Assembly: GCF_030848805.1 (NCBI RefSeq) | Contig: NC_092369.1 | Coordinates: forward strand, 8,035,199 to 8,099,198 | Reading direction: 5' to 3' | Source of the DNA: Temnothorax longispinosus | Lineage: Eukaryota > Arthropoda > Insecta > Hymenoptera > Formicidae | Length of the DNA: 64,000 nt | Shown here: positions 24,587-37,047 of the stretch, piece by piece | Position numbering within the stretch: position 1 is the first letter of the stretch | How the letters are laid out: the number at the start of each line of letters is the position of its first letter | Notes under the pieces: generated by a model | What the model was told of the DNA's origin: nothing | The model's input: the letters and a program-made list of their open reading frames with translations, nothing else | Database searches by the model: none | Made by a program: the position numbers and the translations under genes

Positions 24587-24853
24587 CTATAATACAAGAT
24601 GGCCGTCATCTAACAAAACGGGAGTTCTCTTATAGCTCGTCTCTAGTTTGTAAGTCATATCATTCGCAGTAGGACGCCACGATGGGATGTCAACGGTAGT
24701 CAACGTGGGCAACGACATGATGTACGTACGTACTCCGCGAAGGTACGCGACGTTCATGCAAATAGCGAGACAAACAACAGTCACCGTAAGTTTCGCGAGA
24801 AACCACCGCAAGATATCCCCCACCTTCGAAACTTGACAGGCATCAGATAACTC
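24587..24853 (-). CDS. Weak candidate exon, membrane-protein-like, unknown
   Basis: On the minus strand this frame is open from just after a TAA to a TAG at 24587-24589. The translation has one clear hydrophobic segment (LTVTVVCLAICMNVAYL) followed by a mixed polar tail with Trp, Pro and Tyr. No ATG lies before the hydrophobic segment, so it would have to be an internal or last exon. Upstream AG sites lack a pyrimidine tract. With the frame at 25161-25424 on the same strand it could form part of a membrane protein or a receptor pseudogene, but no family motif is visible. Confidence 0.2.
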   Translation of the reverse strand, partial: ELSDACQVSKVGDILRWFLAKLTVTVVCLAICMNVAYLRGVRTYIMSLPTLTTVDIPSWRPTANDMTYKLETSYKRTPVLLDDGHLVL

Positions 24854-25160
24854 TTAGTTTCTCTTCCAAAATGCGGTATTTATAATTCATGTAGGTAATT
24901 AATCAATTTTTGAGAAATTGTAAATTAAAGAATCGTGAAATTACACAAATCTGATGATTTAAAAAAATTACAAAATTTAGATATACGCCTGTCTCTCTGG
25001 AAAATAATTTTTAGAAAATCCTAGCAAAATATTTTCAGAAATTTTCATAAATTATCAAATAGATTTGGTAATTTAAATAACGGAGTATTTTTCCAAATAT
25101 ATTTTTCAAATTTTTAGATAGAAATGATTTCGTTTATTTGTATAGATATATACATTTATT

Positions 25161-25424
25161 TCACATATTTATTAATGTATATATACGCACATTATTTGTG
25201 TGATGATCGGACCATTTGAGAAACTCGACCTTGTCCGATATGCCTATCAATTTGAGTTCTACTCGCATAACATATTCAGAGAAACATAATGCTGTAATGG
25301 CAATGGCGATACATGCAGACAATACGGTGATAACGGCGTCCACTAAGACAACTATATTATTCTGTCTATGTTCACATTTTGTATTTCTATATGAAAGCGG
25401 CCAATAACAATTTGGCCGAATTAA
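25161..25424 (-). CDS. Weak candidate exon, transmembrane segment, unknown
   Basis: On the minus strand the frame is open from just after a TAG to a TGA at 25161-25163. It has a Cys/Trp/Tyr-containing start, a hydrophobic core (VVLVDAVITVLSACIAIAI) and a polar Glu/Lys-containing tail. The composition is reminiscent of insect multi-pass membrane proteins, but no signature was found. Splice sites are poor at both ends. It lies about 300 bases upstream, on the same strand, of the frame at 24587-24853, which also has one hydrophobic segment. Confidence 0.2.
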   Translation of the reverse strand, partial: LIRPNCYWPLSYRNTKCEHRQNNIVVLVDAVITVLSACIAIAITALCFSEYVMRVELKLIGISDKVEFLKWSDHHTNNVRIYTLINM

Positions 25425-28400
25425 CTATTATTTGCGCATGGGGGTAATAGTGACGTGTAGAATACGATTCCCGCTGCCGTTTGACCGAAATCAGAAATAC
25501 ACGCTTCGTCCGTTTACTATTCCGCTTAAGATGGTTATAGTCATATTGCCCATTGTCGTGCTTAGCTCTCGCAAAGGGCAGTTACCGCTAGACAATGTAC
25601 ACACTGAGCTTGCAACATTGTGTGCACGTATGTATGTGTGAGCCTGGGTGAATTCGCAGGAATCGTGGAAATCAGATAACTGTTGCAGTTTCGTGAATTT
25701 GTCCCCCAAGACTGCTCTACCAAGGTTCGACATTTTTATTCCCTTTAGAATCTCTCTTTTGAAACTTTCGACTAGGAATTGCAGCACGTTGCCGCCGGGA
25801 TTCATCCATGAAGTTTCGAGGTCAACCATTACGACTCGCTAACCATTTTATGTAATTAGTTAATTCGCGAAGAATAATTACATGGAAAATACATTACGAA
25901 ACTAGATATTATTGCATTAAAAACATAATAATACGTTAGCAATTTTACATGAGCAAGTAAAATGCGAATTGGACTATAATAATTGAGTATCTCAATTGAA
26001 TTAATAACGATTGATGCTGCAAAAAATATATTTTGAAAAGTATATCGGTGAATTGTTGAAAACCAGTTCAAATAAAACAGTATTACTCTGAGACTATATT
26101 CGAGAAATATTCAAAATCCCATTAGTTTATTGAACTTTAAAAAAATAGCGAAAGCGATTTACATACATCCATGCGTTAGAATACTTTTAGCGCTATTTTT
26201 AGTTCTGTAACATTTGTCCGGGATAATAACTGTCCGCGAAACAAATGCACATCGCCGTGCAATAGTGCTGCGGATTCTACCGGATCCTTGCTTCCGGAGA
26301 ACCGTTTGCTCCTACTTCGCCCATCTCTTGGCAATTCTTGCGGTTCTTGCTGTGTATGCGTGCATACGCGTATTGCACGCGCCGCAACTTCCGCTTCGTG
26401 GAGGAGAAAGAGTAGGACGCGGTGGCGGTGCAGTGGCACGTTGCCGCGGATATATCTACGAGCAATTTCGCCACAAGTGCAGGGACGCTTCACAGTTTTC
26501 CTCCGTTGGCTGGTCACGCTCGCGCATGACGCTATATTCGCATTCACCGTCGCGTAATATCACCGCGCGACATATTCTAATGCCCGCCTTGTGAACGTTG
26601 CGAAACAGCGCGACACGCTGTCACCGGGTTGCATTATTGCGGCGGAGAAAGTGCGTTCCTTCCTACGATCTTAGGATTTTCTCAGAGAATGAGAGTAGCG
26701 TTTAAAACAGATTTTACTACTGCATCTGATGAATAACTTGAAAGTCGACTCTTTCTAATAAATTAACATGAGGAAATCTCTTGCATTATTGATATTAAAT
26801 ATTCAAACAAGCTGAGGTTTTATTATACAATTATCAATTATGATAGAGGATTTTTATTCATTCTTCTACTTTCTCACAAATGTATTTTCCATTTACTTTC
26901 ATCGAGAGATAACTTCTTGATCAATTATTTTGCAGGAATTTCTATTTACGTACGAAAGAGAGAGCTTTGAATACTCAAAATTATATTTTAATTGTTTTTG
27001 ATTTTCTAATTTTTGTCAAAATAATTAGACAATATTGTAAATAATTGTAAACACTTGTTTAAATGTACACTTATTAATATCATATTTAAATTTCATAATT
27101 TTTGGAGATTTGACTTAGAGATCGCAGGGGAAGGGAGAAGAGGCTAGGAATGCGAAGGGACTCTTTCTCGCGAGGCGACTATGATGAAGGGGAAACGCGC
27201 CGCTATGTTAAATGCAATTTCGTCTGACAGCTTGTTGAAGGTGACTCGGTTTTCCGACATCGAGGGGAAATTGTTCGTGGATAACGAAGAAAACGTCGGT
27301 GTCACTGCTGTCGGCCGGAAGTTGCGGAATTTCACCGTGCTCGCTTTAAAAATGACAGAATGGCCTGCATGTCGGTCACATATACTTCCAGAGAAGGGTC
27401 CCTCCTCCATGAATTCTTTATCGATTCTTTTCTTCAACGTTTTGTAAATGCACTTCCTTTAGAAATGTCGCCACGATAAATAGACGGACAGATAGAGAGA
27501 TGGGCTTAAAAATAATTCAGTGTAATAAAATTAAAATTAATAAATAACATGAGAATGTTATTTATTTAAATAATACGAAAATATAAAATAATAAAATAAA
27601 ACACATCTTAGAATAATACAATGTCAATGATTGAATAAATCGTACTAGCAACGAACGAAATTCGTCAGATTTATGACGCAAAGTTATATATATATATAAG
27701 CTCTGCGTAACTTCATGCAGAATGCAAAACCCATTCCCAGTGCGGTATAACTCCAAACGTATAAGCGACAACATAACTCGTAAAAATAAAAATTGGTTTA
27801 TATATCGGAATTTGAGCAACCTAGCTTCGAGCTTCGAGGCATAAAACTACTTTCCTATTTTCAAAACAAGTACTCCATTATTCCGATCTGTTCTCTATAA
27901 AGGAAAAACTATTTGTCTCTGGCGCGCGGTTGACTTGACAGCGACAAGCAACAAAATAAGTCGGAAAGAAAAATAAATATCATGAGCATACTCGGTCAAA
28001 GATAATGGAAGTTTGCACAAACAATGATAATCATTCGCGAACGTTTCTCTTTTGTGGGAGCAAAAATTTATAAGCTCGTCCGGCGTAAAGGGGGCAAATA
28101 GACGTCTTGTCAAACAAAACCGAGGGAGAAATCAGTTCGAGGGGTAGGAAGAAGTACGAGTTAGATCGCGACGACGATGAAGAACGCTGCGGAATTTACA
28201 CGCATACGTGCAGGAAGTGGTTTCTGCATGCGCCGCCATATGTAACGCGCTCCGATTTGCATAACGGAGCTTGCTATACCGGAGGTTACTATACTTTAAC
28301 AACGGCTCTTGCGGAACAGCGCTTCGAGATTCGGTTCAGAGTGTACCGAGAGGATATGCAGATTGTTCTGCCGCGCGCCTTTGTTACCTTCTTCGCAATA

Positions 28401-29231
28401 TCCCTGCTAATGAAGTTTGCGTTAGATTATAATGATAGTATCAAAAAGACAATTTATCACCACTTAACTGTAACGATTTTCTTCCAACTGAAAATGTTTT
28501 CGTAAGAGACGGAAGATATTAACGTGCGCTATCTAAAAATGCGTTCGTCAGGGAATCTGTTATTAAAATGAAAATTAGAGGTTTGGAAAGCTACGTGAAA
28601 AATTTCGAATCGTTTTCGTTAAAATTCTCATGCAGAATGACTTTCCACTTCTCATAAAAATAAAACATTGGCAATAATTTTTTAAAAACTTATTTTCGCA
28701 TATTTATATTTTAAATTTCAAATTATAATGATAAACACATTTAATAGATTAACTCGTAACTTTGTTATATGATGTGTAATACATCTCTAATCTTACTTTT
28801 ATTATCACAAGCACGCGTTATACTACACGTAACTAGGTAAACGAGTTCAGAAATCGATCCTCTTATTTCAACAATAAGGGTCCGGAACGAAGTACCGGGT
28901 ACAATTCAATTTTCGCGTATCGACGCGTGGTGCTCGTGCAAAATTTCGCGGGCCGCTCTCATTTAATTTCAGCTACGGAGAACACGCGCGGTAATTAGGC
29001 GGCAGTCGAGTCGGCACCGCGAGCGGAAGAAAAGAAGGGGGCCTACGTGAAGGTTCGTTTGCGCCTCACGAACGGCAGCGACTACGAGATCCCATCTTCT
29101 AACGACGCTCCCTCGCCCCCGCGATGCGTGACCGGGGTCAGGATGGCACCGTTAGAAACCGTTTCCACGGGTGTTCACCCGCTCGTGGAGAACACGTACC
29201 GCCGCGAAAATAAGCTTCCGAGTTATAAGTG

Positions 29232-29253
29232 CCATGGGACGTCGCGCCCATGG
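29232..29253. repeat. Small hairpin ccatggg/cccatgg
   Basis: Seven-base perfect arms with the loop acgtcgcg, in a CpG-rich islet. Confidence 0.5.
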
Positions 29254-29650
29254 AGCTTCGTGCTTCTCTGCTTCGTTCGTGCGATGCGACACGGTACACG
29301 ATAATACCAAACGGCTGTCGAAACTTTTCATTTGCCGATACTGCCCATTTTCATCACGTAATATTGTTCCTAATATCGTTTCCTAATCGAGAAAGAATAA
29401 AATGTGTCTTGTGTTCTTGCACAGCGGCATATCGTAAAAAAACTATCCGTATGTATGGAGGCATATTCCAAAAAGTTACACCCGTGAAAATTGCAATTAA
29501 TTCTTCATTAGCGTGATTACAAGTTTTTACTTGTTTTGGGGATGATATTTATTGAATAAAAGATCTGTTATATGAAATTATTGATACAAAAAAGGTATTA
29601 AAAAATATTGCTAAATAATATATTGAGAGAAGAGTTGTTAAATAAAAATA

Positions 29651-29660
<10 letters not shown>

Positions 29661-29682
<22 letters not shown>
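29661..29682. repeat. (TA)n microsatellite
   Basis: Eleven TA units, preceded by a tatatgtgtg decay. Confidence 0.85.
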
Positions 29683-31929
29683 CATATACTGTAATAGTGT
29701 GTGTCGGGGATCAAAGTTGTGCAACAAATATTCAAGCGGCAACGATTTGGAACTGTACTAATACCTCGTTAGTGCGGATTATGGCATTGCTGCACCCGGG
29801 CGCCTGTTTAAAGCGTTTCGGTCTGTCGATATGTCACATAGCCATACAAACTATTCAGGATAAATACATCTAATTGGCGCGATATTCTACCATCACGATT
29901 TATTAAGCGTTTACGTTGAAGCGATATCGACCAGTGAGATATCAATAACGTAAATTTAATGTATCTCTCATATATGATAAGAGGAAAAAATATATAATTG
30001 GAATTAACACCATGTTTTAAAGTACATCGAAATTAATTGACCGTGAATTAATCGCAGTAACAGATATTTCTGATTTCCGGACATTCGAACGTTTTATTAC
30101 AACGTAATATGGTTTAATACGGCACAAAAATAATAAATAAAATTATTCAACGATTTTATTAGTAAATAAAATCATTTTTGGAAGACTAAAGTTGCATTGC
30201 TAATATGTAAATATTGTAGGAATAAATTTAAACAAAAGCTTACGCGTGTTTAAAATCGAATAAAAAAGCTTTTTAGAGCTTTGTGATAAATCTCGAAATC
30301 AGTATTCGTGTGAGTCGCGAAGGCGTAGTGATATATTGCAAGGAAACGTGCCAGCAGGCAGACGGACGTTGCAAATTATTTATGACATTCACGAAAACGC
30401 GCTGTCAATTTATATCGAAATGTCACAATTCGAATTGACATTATCGCGATACAGTTAAAAAAATATTGGTCCCACGTGCGAGCCACGAGAGAGAATCAAA
30501 AACAGAGCGATCATGAATGGAGATTATCCAAAAAATTATCGTTATCGCATTTGCATTAGCATGCACATGTCACGATTAATTTATTTTTTTTATTTTGTGA
30601 TATTCCTATTTTCGATTTTACATTTTATTCTATCTCATTGTTATTTCGATTATATCTCTACTTTATATTTTTTCTCTTTTAACTCATGTATTATTAATTT
30701 TATGAAAGATTATAGATTTTCTACCTGAGATGAAAGTTCTTCGAAAAATTCGCCAACTTATTAAATAACAAATGCTGATGTGAATACTTTTTACTCGTTA
30801 TAATGTACTCGAGTATCTTTATGAGGTTGATTAATTTTCTCGTATTTCTATTGTCGCAGAAGTCATTTCATGCGTTAATGACAACTCAGGTCAACGTTAT
30901 TCTTCGGTCTCGATCGATCAGCGCACGGTTGCCCGGTCTCTCCGTGCCGCCGACAAAGAAAAACATTCGCGGGATATGATAGCGCAATGTCCGTCCGTTC
31001 GTCCGCTCGTTACTTGAGCCGCCGAGCCAGAGAGCGAACTGATAATAATAAGGTGCTTTCATAATTGCCGATGTAATTAGAGGGAAAAAAGGCGGAGGTG
31101 GAGCGCGCAATGCACTTCCTTCGCAGTCGGTGACGGCTTCGTTCTGGTCGCGCCTAAGTGCGCGCGTTAAAAGAATGCGCTTTTCTCACCGAGAAGGAGC
31201 GCATTCAGGAATACGAGTATACGATTGCATTCTCAACAAAACGTTAATTCATTGCAGGCAGAATAATTTAAAGTTTTGCGGAATGTTTTACTTCTGATCC
31301 AAATTGTATATGTATAGTAGGAATCACGACGTCTGGAAATCGAGGCAATACAGCTATTGCATTGCATGTTTTACTTCTACCTTTATCTTAATATTCTTAA
31401 TGCTGTCATTCGGACGGGAGACATTCATTTCTCTTGTGAAGACGTTTCTCTGAGTACAGGCAAATAACGGTAAATATATTAACTGACTAAATCCGCTCAC
31501 GACCTGCTTTTGCCACGAGCGGGCAAATCTACGAGAGAGAGAGAAACGGGCAAACAAATAAATTACACAGCCCCATGATAGTCGCGCGTAGAAAGAGAAA
31601 GAGAGAGAGACTGAAATGCCATCGGCGCACATTGAAATTATTTACAGTACTTTACAGTGCGCAGAATTCGTCCGCTTAATTTAATCTTATTTAATTTCTG
31701 GAGACGTGCGACTCTTCATTGTATTGTATCAGTGTACCTACTCTCTGTGAGGAGTCGATACGATTTATGGTCGTCACTCTCGCAAAACTTTGTGCTGATG
31801 AAACGTTTCTGTAACGAGTCTTCGCTTTCCTTCTATGTATGATATATCCGCGATTTCTGTGAAGCACAGTCAGGGAACCGCGATTTTTTTCAATTCTTTT
31901 CCGCAAGATTTTATCGATCAACAGCGAAA

Positions 31930-32426
31930 GAATTCAGAATGCAAGTTTGATTCGTGAGAATCAACCACGTTGATAAAGAGCGTGGACCGTACGGCGAAAG
32001 GCCCTCGAGAATCGAGAGCGAAGGGGAATACAATTAGGAGAAACGTAATGATAGACTCCTCTGAACGCGCAATTTCGAATACAATAAATTACTACAAGGC
32101 GCGTATAAAGTCTTCATTATTGCGCACGCGTTGCACTTTAACTATCTCTGTATGTACGAAAACCATTACTGACGTTACAACGGACGTTAATCGTTTTCTC
32201 TTTCTCGTCGTAACTTGAATTATCACGGATGATATATCGCGCGAATAATTCAGCCATAATTTCAGAAATAAGATCGCGCGATAGATAGCGATGGAATTCA
32301 GAACGCGACGTTAGTTCGTGAGAATGTTGATAAAGGGCATGGAGAGCGAACCGCTCCCAAGAAGGGAGAGAAATTAAGAGAAACGTAATGAGCTTCAATG
32401 CGCAATTCCGAATATAATGGATTACT
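31930..32426 (+). repeat. Diverged tandem duplication, about 350-base period
   Basis: Segment 31930-32093 and segment 32294-32426 share an ordered series of matches: gaattcagaa, then ttcgtgagaat, gttgataaag, gagagcga, gagaaacgtaatga and gcgcaatt-cgaata-aat-attact. The right copy has lost some internal sequence. Two GC-poor intervening pieces are also weakly alike. It is either an old local duplication or two copies of a short interspersed repeat; no coding potential is visible in either copy. Confidence 0.6.
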
Positions 32427-32619
32427 CCACCGTGAGTTCGTGAGAAGTAAGATCTTTGTTATTGTTGTATTTAAAGTGGAATCCTTGAAATAATTTTTCG
32501 ATAAAAATTTCGAAGAAAGATAAGTTCGAGTAACGTATATATTTAGAAATATATTTCGAGTACTGTTTATATTTAGAAATTATTAGCGGTGCTACGCGAA
32601 TAATTTAACCCACATTAAA

Positions 32620-32975
32620 AAAAATGGATCGAGTGCGATCGATGAGCGCAGAAATTCGAAGCGAGAAGCGGTTATCGGAGAAATACAGAAAAGAAGAAAG
32701 TAGTATTTGCCGCTGCTTCCGGCATGGGCAGAGGAAAGGTGCAAAAGATGGGGAAACGGGAAAGTAAAAGAGGATAGAGTGGGATGAGAAGAGAGAAACT
32801 CGATGCACGAATGGAAGCGGCGGTGCAAGCGGGATCGAAAAAGGGAAGAGGCCAAAGCGGTCGGATGAAAATTTAATTTCGCCGATCCTGGAGAAGGCCG
32901 GTGGGGCACTACGACGGCATTACAGCACTCTCTTCCTCTCCATCCTTCCTCCCTCTCTCTCTCTCTCTCTCTCTT
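32620..32975. repeat. Purine-rich tract followed by (CT)n pyrimidine run
   Basis: About 32640-32870 is strongly purine-rich on the plus strand. After a short mixed spacer the strand switches to pyrimidines, ending in a perfect (CT)n run (32952-32974). Such mirror-biased tracts can form unusual DNA structure. Antisense frames through it are Ser/Phe/Leu-rich artefacts. Confidence 0.6.
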
Positions 32976-33203
32976 TCCCTCTTTTGCCACGCCGGTAACA
33001 CACTGACGGCCACGATTTACGAGATTACGGTAACGAGAACACGGTAATATTACGGGGCGATGACGAAATTACCGGTCGTTCGCCCGCTTATCGCCTGAAA
33101 ACTCGCGCGGAGCGGAAAGGACGAAAATAAAATTTGCGAGCGTTCACGTGATTGACTCTATCTCCACCCGTGTATTTTCGACCGGCCCGCAGAATGAAAT
33201 TGC

Positions 33204-33360
33204 ATGATGATGAAATTTGCAAGAAAAACAATTGCAGTTTTCGTTATTGTCGTCACTCGTAAGTCAGAGTGAGTTACGAGCGAGCATGATTATCGCGCCA
33301 CGTTACATTTCTGCAGGCATCGCTGCGGACATTCTCGTTATTAATTGCGGCCGGACTTAA
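33204..33360 (+). CDS. Candidate two-exon short peptide with hydrophobic leader
   Basis: Exon 1 (33204-33258) opens with three consecutive ATG codons and reads MMMKFARKTIAVFVIVVT, the shape of a signal peptide: Lys, Arg, Lys and then a hydrophobic core. It ends at ACTC|GTAAGT, a consensus donor. A 58-base segment (33259-33316) ends in tttctgcag, a consensus acceptor, and is close to the minimum intron size in insects. Joining keeps the frame and continues as RIAADILVINCGRT to a TAA at 33358-33360, giving 32 residues in all. Without splicing the frame stops a few codons later. The product is not recognised; a short secreted peptide is one reading and chance is the other. An AT-rich aaaataaaat lies about 80 bases upstream of the first ATG. 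Confidence 0.28.
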
Positions 33361-35311
33361 CGGCTTAAGCTGGGCGACTCATAGTTGTCGGAAGATTGGA
33401 TTGTGGCGAGAAGACCCTCGGTACAGACTGACTAAAATCATGACATAATCGAATTATACGCAAACTCAAAGCGCGAGAAAGGATATTCGTTTTCATATGT
33501 GTTTCAAGAAATTAAAAGTAAATGGCTCTCTTTGAAAATTGAAGTAGAAAATGTTATTAAATTATTTAAAAATCAAATAAATCATAAGAGATTGCAAAAC
33601 CAAATTTCCTAATGCAATATGTTACAAATAATTTACATTACATACTTGTTTAAATAAAAGCAGAAATAAAAATGTTATTTAAAACATTTTTTATTCATTA
33701 ATCGATTAAAGAATAATATAATTTCTAAGATATGCAGAACAGTTAAATTTTGATTTTGATACTAGTTGAATTTTTATTCTAGTACGGATTTAAGAAATTA
33801 TCATAACATTTACCTAGGGTAAATAAGATAATTTGAGAGGGAAATATTGGCTTCTCGATAGAAGTTCCGTATTTACTTAGGACTGTGTAAAAAGTTACGT
33901 CCAGTAATAGGATTTTCTGGGCGAGGGCTTCTCGAGCGGTAATCGAAATGCATTTTGCACGTGTATTTCAAACTGATACGCGGTCAACTCATGTTTAAAC
34001 TACGCTCATAAATTATTATCATTTGTATGCTTATCTAGCTACGTCATAAGTCATAATGAGTTACAGGCCGTACGTATTGCACTACGTCGATAGGCAAGAA
34101 ATATTCTTATATTAATTCTGTTTTTAATTGCGAATGCATTGATGCTCAAGATGCAACTCATATTGTTATAATTGATATGACATGATGTTTGACATAACAT
34201 TCTAAGTTAATCTGGTAGAAAATATTTGAGTTTTGTTAATATCAGAAAAGATTTTTGTGTGTCGAAGAGTTTGTTACGCAGAACATTAATATAAATTATT
34301 TTCCTAAAAGGACAAATATATTTTTATGAAAATATCTATTATACATAAAAGTACTGTATTATATTATTATTATGTTAGCTCTTTATAATGTAAAGTCTAA
34401 AATTTTGCGTTATTATTTTTATTTTTTTTTTACTCTTTTTGTATTATACTATTTTTTCTAACGCGACTTAAATAGATCATTAACAAAATGCGACAAAAAT
34501 ACAAGAAGTATTCTTATGCATTTACCAGTCATATCGAGTTGTAAAAATAAGAACAGCATAAGACAAGCACGCACAAAGACAAATCATAATCATCCATTTT
34601 TTAACGTATGACGTAATTTACGAAGTAAATACCGGATATGAGACAAGTTACATGCCAATACGCGTTCCATAATACCGACTTAATCCAAGAAATAAAATGT
34701 CCGGGTGGTACAAGTGGATAACCGGCAATGTGACAGTGAACGCCATAAAGTTTGCGGCATACGAGAAATCCTACCTATTATAGAAGGACATCCACTGAAG
34801 GGCCAACGTGGCATAAAAAGTACTGATTAAAAGATAAAAAGAATTGATGGTATTCCGTGCGGTCGGGTTAATGAAAATCGCGTTCGCCGCCACATAGCGG
34901 CGGCTAATAGCGTCAAGGTTCAACGATGCGAGGCAAGTATATAGGTCGGTGTAAGGCTGAAAGAAGGCCGGAACATCTGCTCACCTACCGTCGCCGGTTA
35001 AACTCGTAGCTCTCGTTTTCCGCTGCGGTCGGCCGCAACAATAATTATTGCTAATAATGGCGGGATGCTTAAACAGAGTTATAGGCTACCTTGGAACGCC
35101 ACGCTATTTCAACCGGGTAGATCTGCGAAAAATTACTGATGCTCGCGCGAATGTACGTGCGCAATATTTCGTGTTCTAACTGGAACTTTGACATTTCATA
35201 TGAATTTGAGAATAAATGTTTGATTTTTAACCGCAATATTGTATTGCCTTGAAATTATAATTTTACAATTTAGAAATTTAATATTATTATGAGAAATTTG
35301 GATTGTATTGC

Positions 35312-35342
35312 AATGCATTCATTTTAGTAAAATGAATGCATT
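35312..35342. repeat. Perfect 31-base palindrome
   Basis: The arms aatgcattcatttta (35312-35326) and taaaatgaatgcatt (35328-35342) are exact reverse complements around a single G. A perfect palindrome this long is unlikely by chance. It may be the core of a small fold-back repeat or a dimeric binding site. Confidence 0.75.
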
Positions 35343-35711
35343 AAATTGTCGTCAAATTTTTGTACTGTTTAAATATTAGATAATTTATTATCAATATTAA
35401 TCATTAATTTTTCAAATTACTGCAGAATTGACGAAATTATTTGTGCCAATTTTAGTTAATAGATGAATAATAAAATATGCTCGATGTTGAGTATGCATTT
35501 TCGATACGTTCGCGATTAATGGAATCTAAGTGAGATGCGTATAGAGAAGAGAAATAAAATGCAAAGAGGAGAAATATATTACCAGAACGCAGACGGTCGT
35601 GCGGATCAATCGCGCGTAAAGCGTCTCTTAAAAAATACTTCCACCTGCGCGCAAACTTTCCCTTCTTCTCTTCTTCGCTCTCTACTTTTTTTTATTTCTT
35701 TGCGCTACGCG

Positions 35712-35732
35712 ACACACACACACACACACACA
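35712..35732. repeat. (AC)n microsatellite
   Basis: Ten AC units flanked by acg and tata. Confidence 0.9.
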
Positions 35733-36320
35733 TATACCGCCTTGCCGAGCAAAGTTCTGGCGGTCTTCCCTCGCGCCAAAGCCCGTCCACGGGGAAAGAG
35801 AGGTATTACCCAGGAACAGGAGCCAAGCTCTCTCACTACGCGTACTTCATTACGACTTAATTCACCTTCGCAAGAAACTCCTCGCGCGGACAACAGGGAT
35901 CCTTCTTCCCTGTCCCTTCTCCCTGAGGGAAAAAATGCCCAAAGGTAGTCGAATTGAGGGTGTAATTTATTTAAATAAGTTACAGCTAAGAGCAAAATAT
36001 ATAAATAAGTAATTTATACATTATTTAGATTATTTAATTTTCTTCCAAATGGGACTGTGCACATATTATACATATCTACTTTATTTAGCGTATAAATTAT
36101 AGTAGATAATTACTAGTTAAATCCCGGTAACAAAAATACATCGCACTAAATTATTGCACACAGCACAACGGATCGCAAAATAACGGTGATGTTTTTTTAA
36201 TACAAATATTAATATTAACACATGGGCTGAAGTTTATTTCTTTCGTATTGTTGGTAACACGATTCTTTCTGTTTGAATTTCGCGACGGTTGAATTATATT
36301 TGCCTAGTTCGATGTTGATT

Positions 36321-36345
36321 CTTCTCATCGCCTTGCGATGAGAAG
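36321..36345. repeat. Perfect 10-base-arm hairpin
   Basis: cttctcatcg (36321-36330) pairs with cgatgagaag (36336-36345) around a ccttg loop. Confidence 0.6.
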
Positions 36346-37018
36346 GATGCAACTCGCGCTGAAACTAAGAAGGTAGAAGCGCAGAAAAAGTGGGCCACCG
36401 CGTCGCATTTCCAGAGTGGATTGCTTCTTACGTGTGCGGCGCGCGCTTGGTCGGAATCTCCTCCGACACGAACGAATGTTGCACATACCCATTCCAATCT
36501 GAATAAAAAGAGGGTTGGGCCATGGCAAATTGATTGGTAACCGACCGGGGTAATCCCTATCTTGTACGTAGCCGGATATTAGTAATTTTCGATAAGAAGG
36601 ATCGGACGCGGCGGAGCTTTGTCCAAGAGATCAAATTGGCGGCAGCCCTAATTGGCAGAGCGGGGACGAAAATAATGGATGATAGGCGGTATATATACGT
36701 ACAGCGGTAATAAAATTATGTTACATTAGACTGACCTATTATAATGCGAAGTAAACGCCGGTAAAGGGCGTTGAAGTCTAATTGGGCCGGTGCGAAAATA
36801 AGGAAAGATAAAAAAGCACGCAAAGAAGGTAAGAAGGTAAAGTAATGCGTGAATCACGAGAATTTACTACTGTAATTATTATACTGAATAATATATTTTT
36901 AATGTACAGTCACATATCTTGTGAACTCGACAAAAGATGTTATTCAACAAGTTTAATATGAATACCATTAGCACATAAAAAACATACATTCTAATGAGTC
37001 TATAAAATTATACTGCAA

Positions 37019-37047
37019 ATAAAATCTTATCTTAAATAAGATTTTAT
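37019..37047. repeat. AT-rich inverted repeat
   Basis: ataaaatcttat (37019-37030) pairs with ataagattttat (37036-37047) around cttaa. Confidence 0.6.

Larger units (their letters stand above)
25850..31900. other. Mostly AT-rich stretch with three GC-richer islets
   Basis: No supported gene. GC-richer islets lie at about 26200-26640, 27120-27450 and 28930-29320. At 27144-27447 both strands are open for about 85-100 codons with unremarkable composition, which argues that neither is decisive. A strong acceptor-like attattttgcag ends at about 26937 and is followed by a short frame only. A (TA)n run lies at 29661-29682. Confidence 0.4.
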
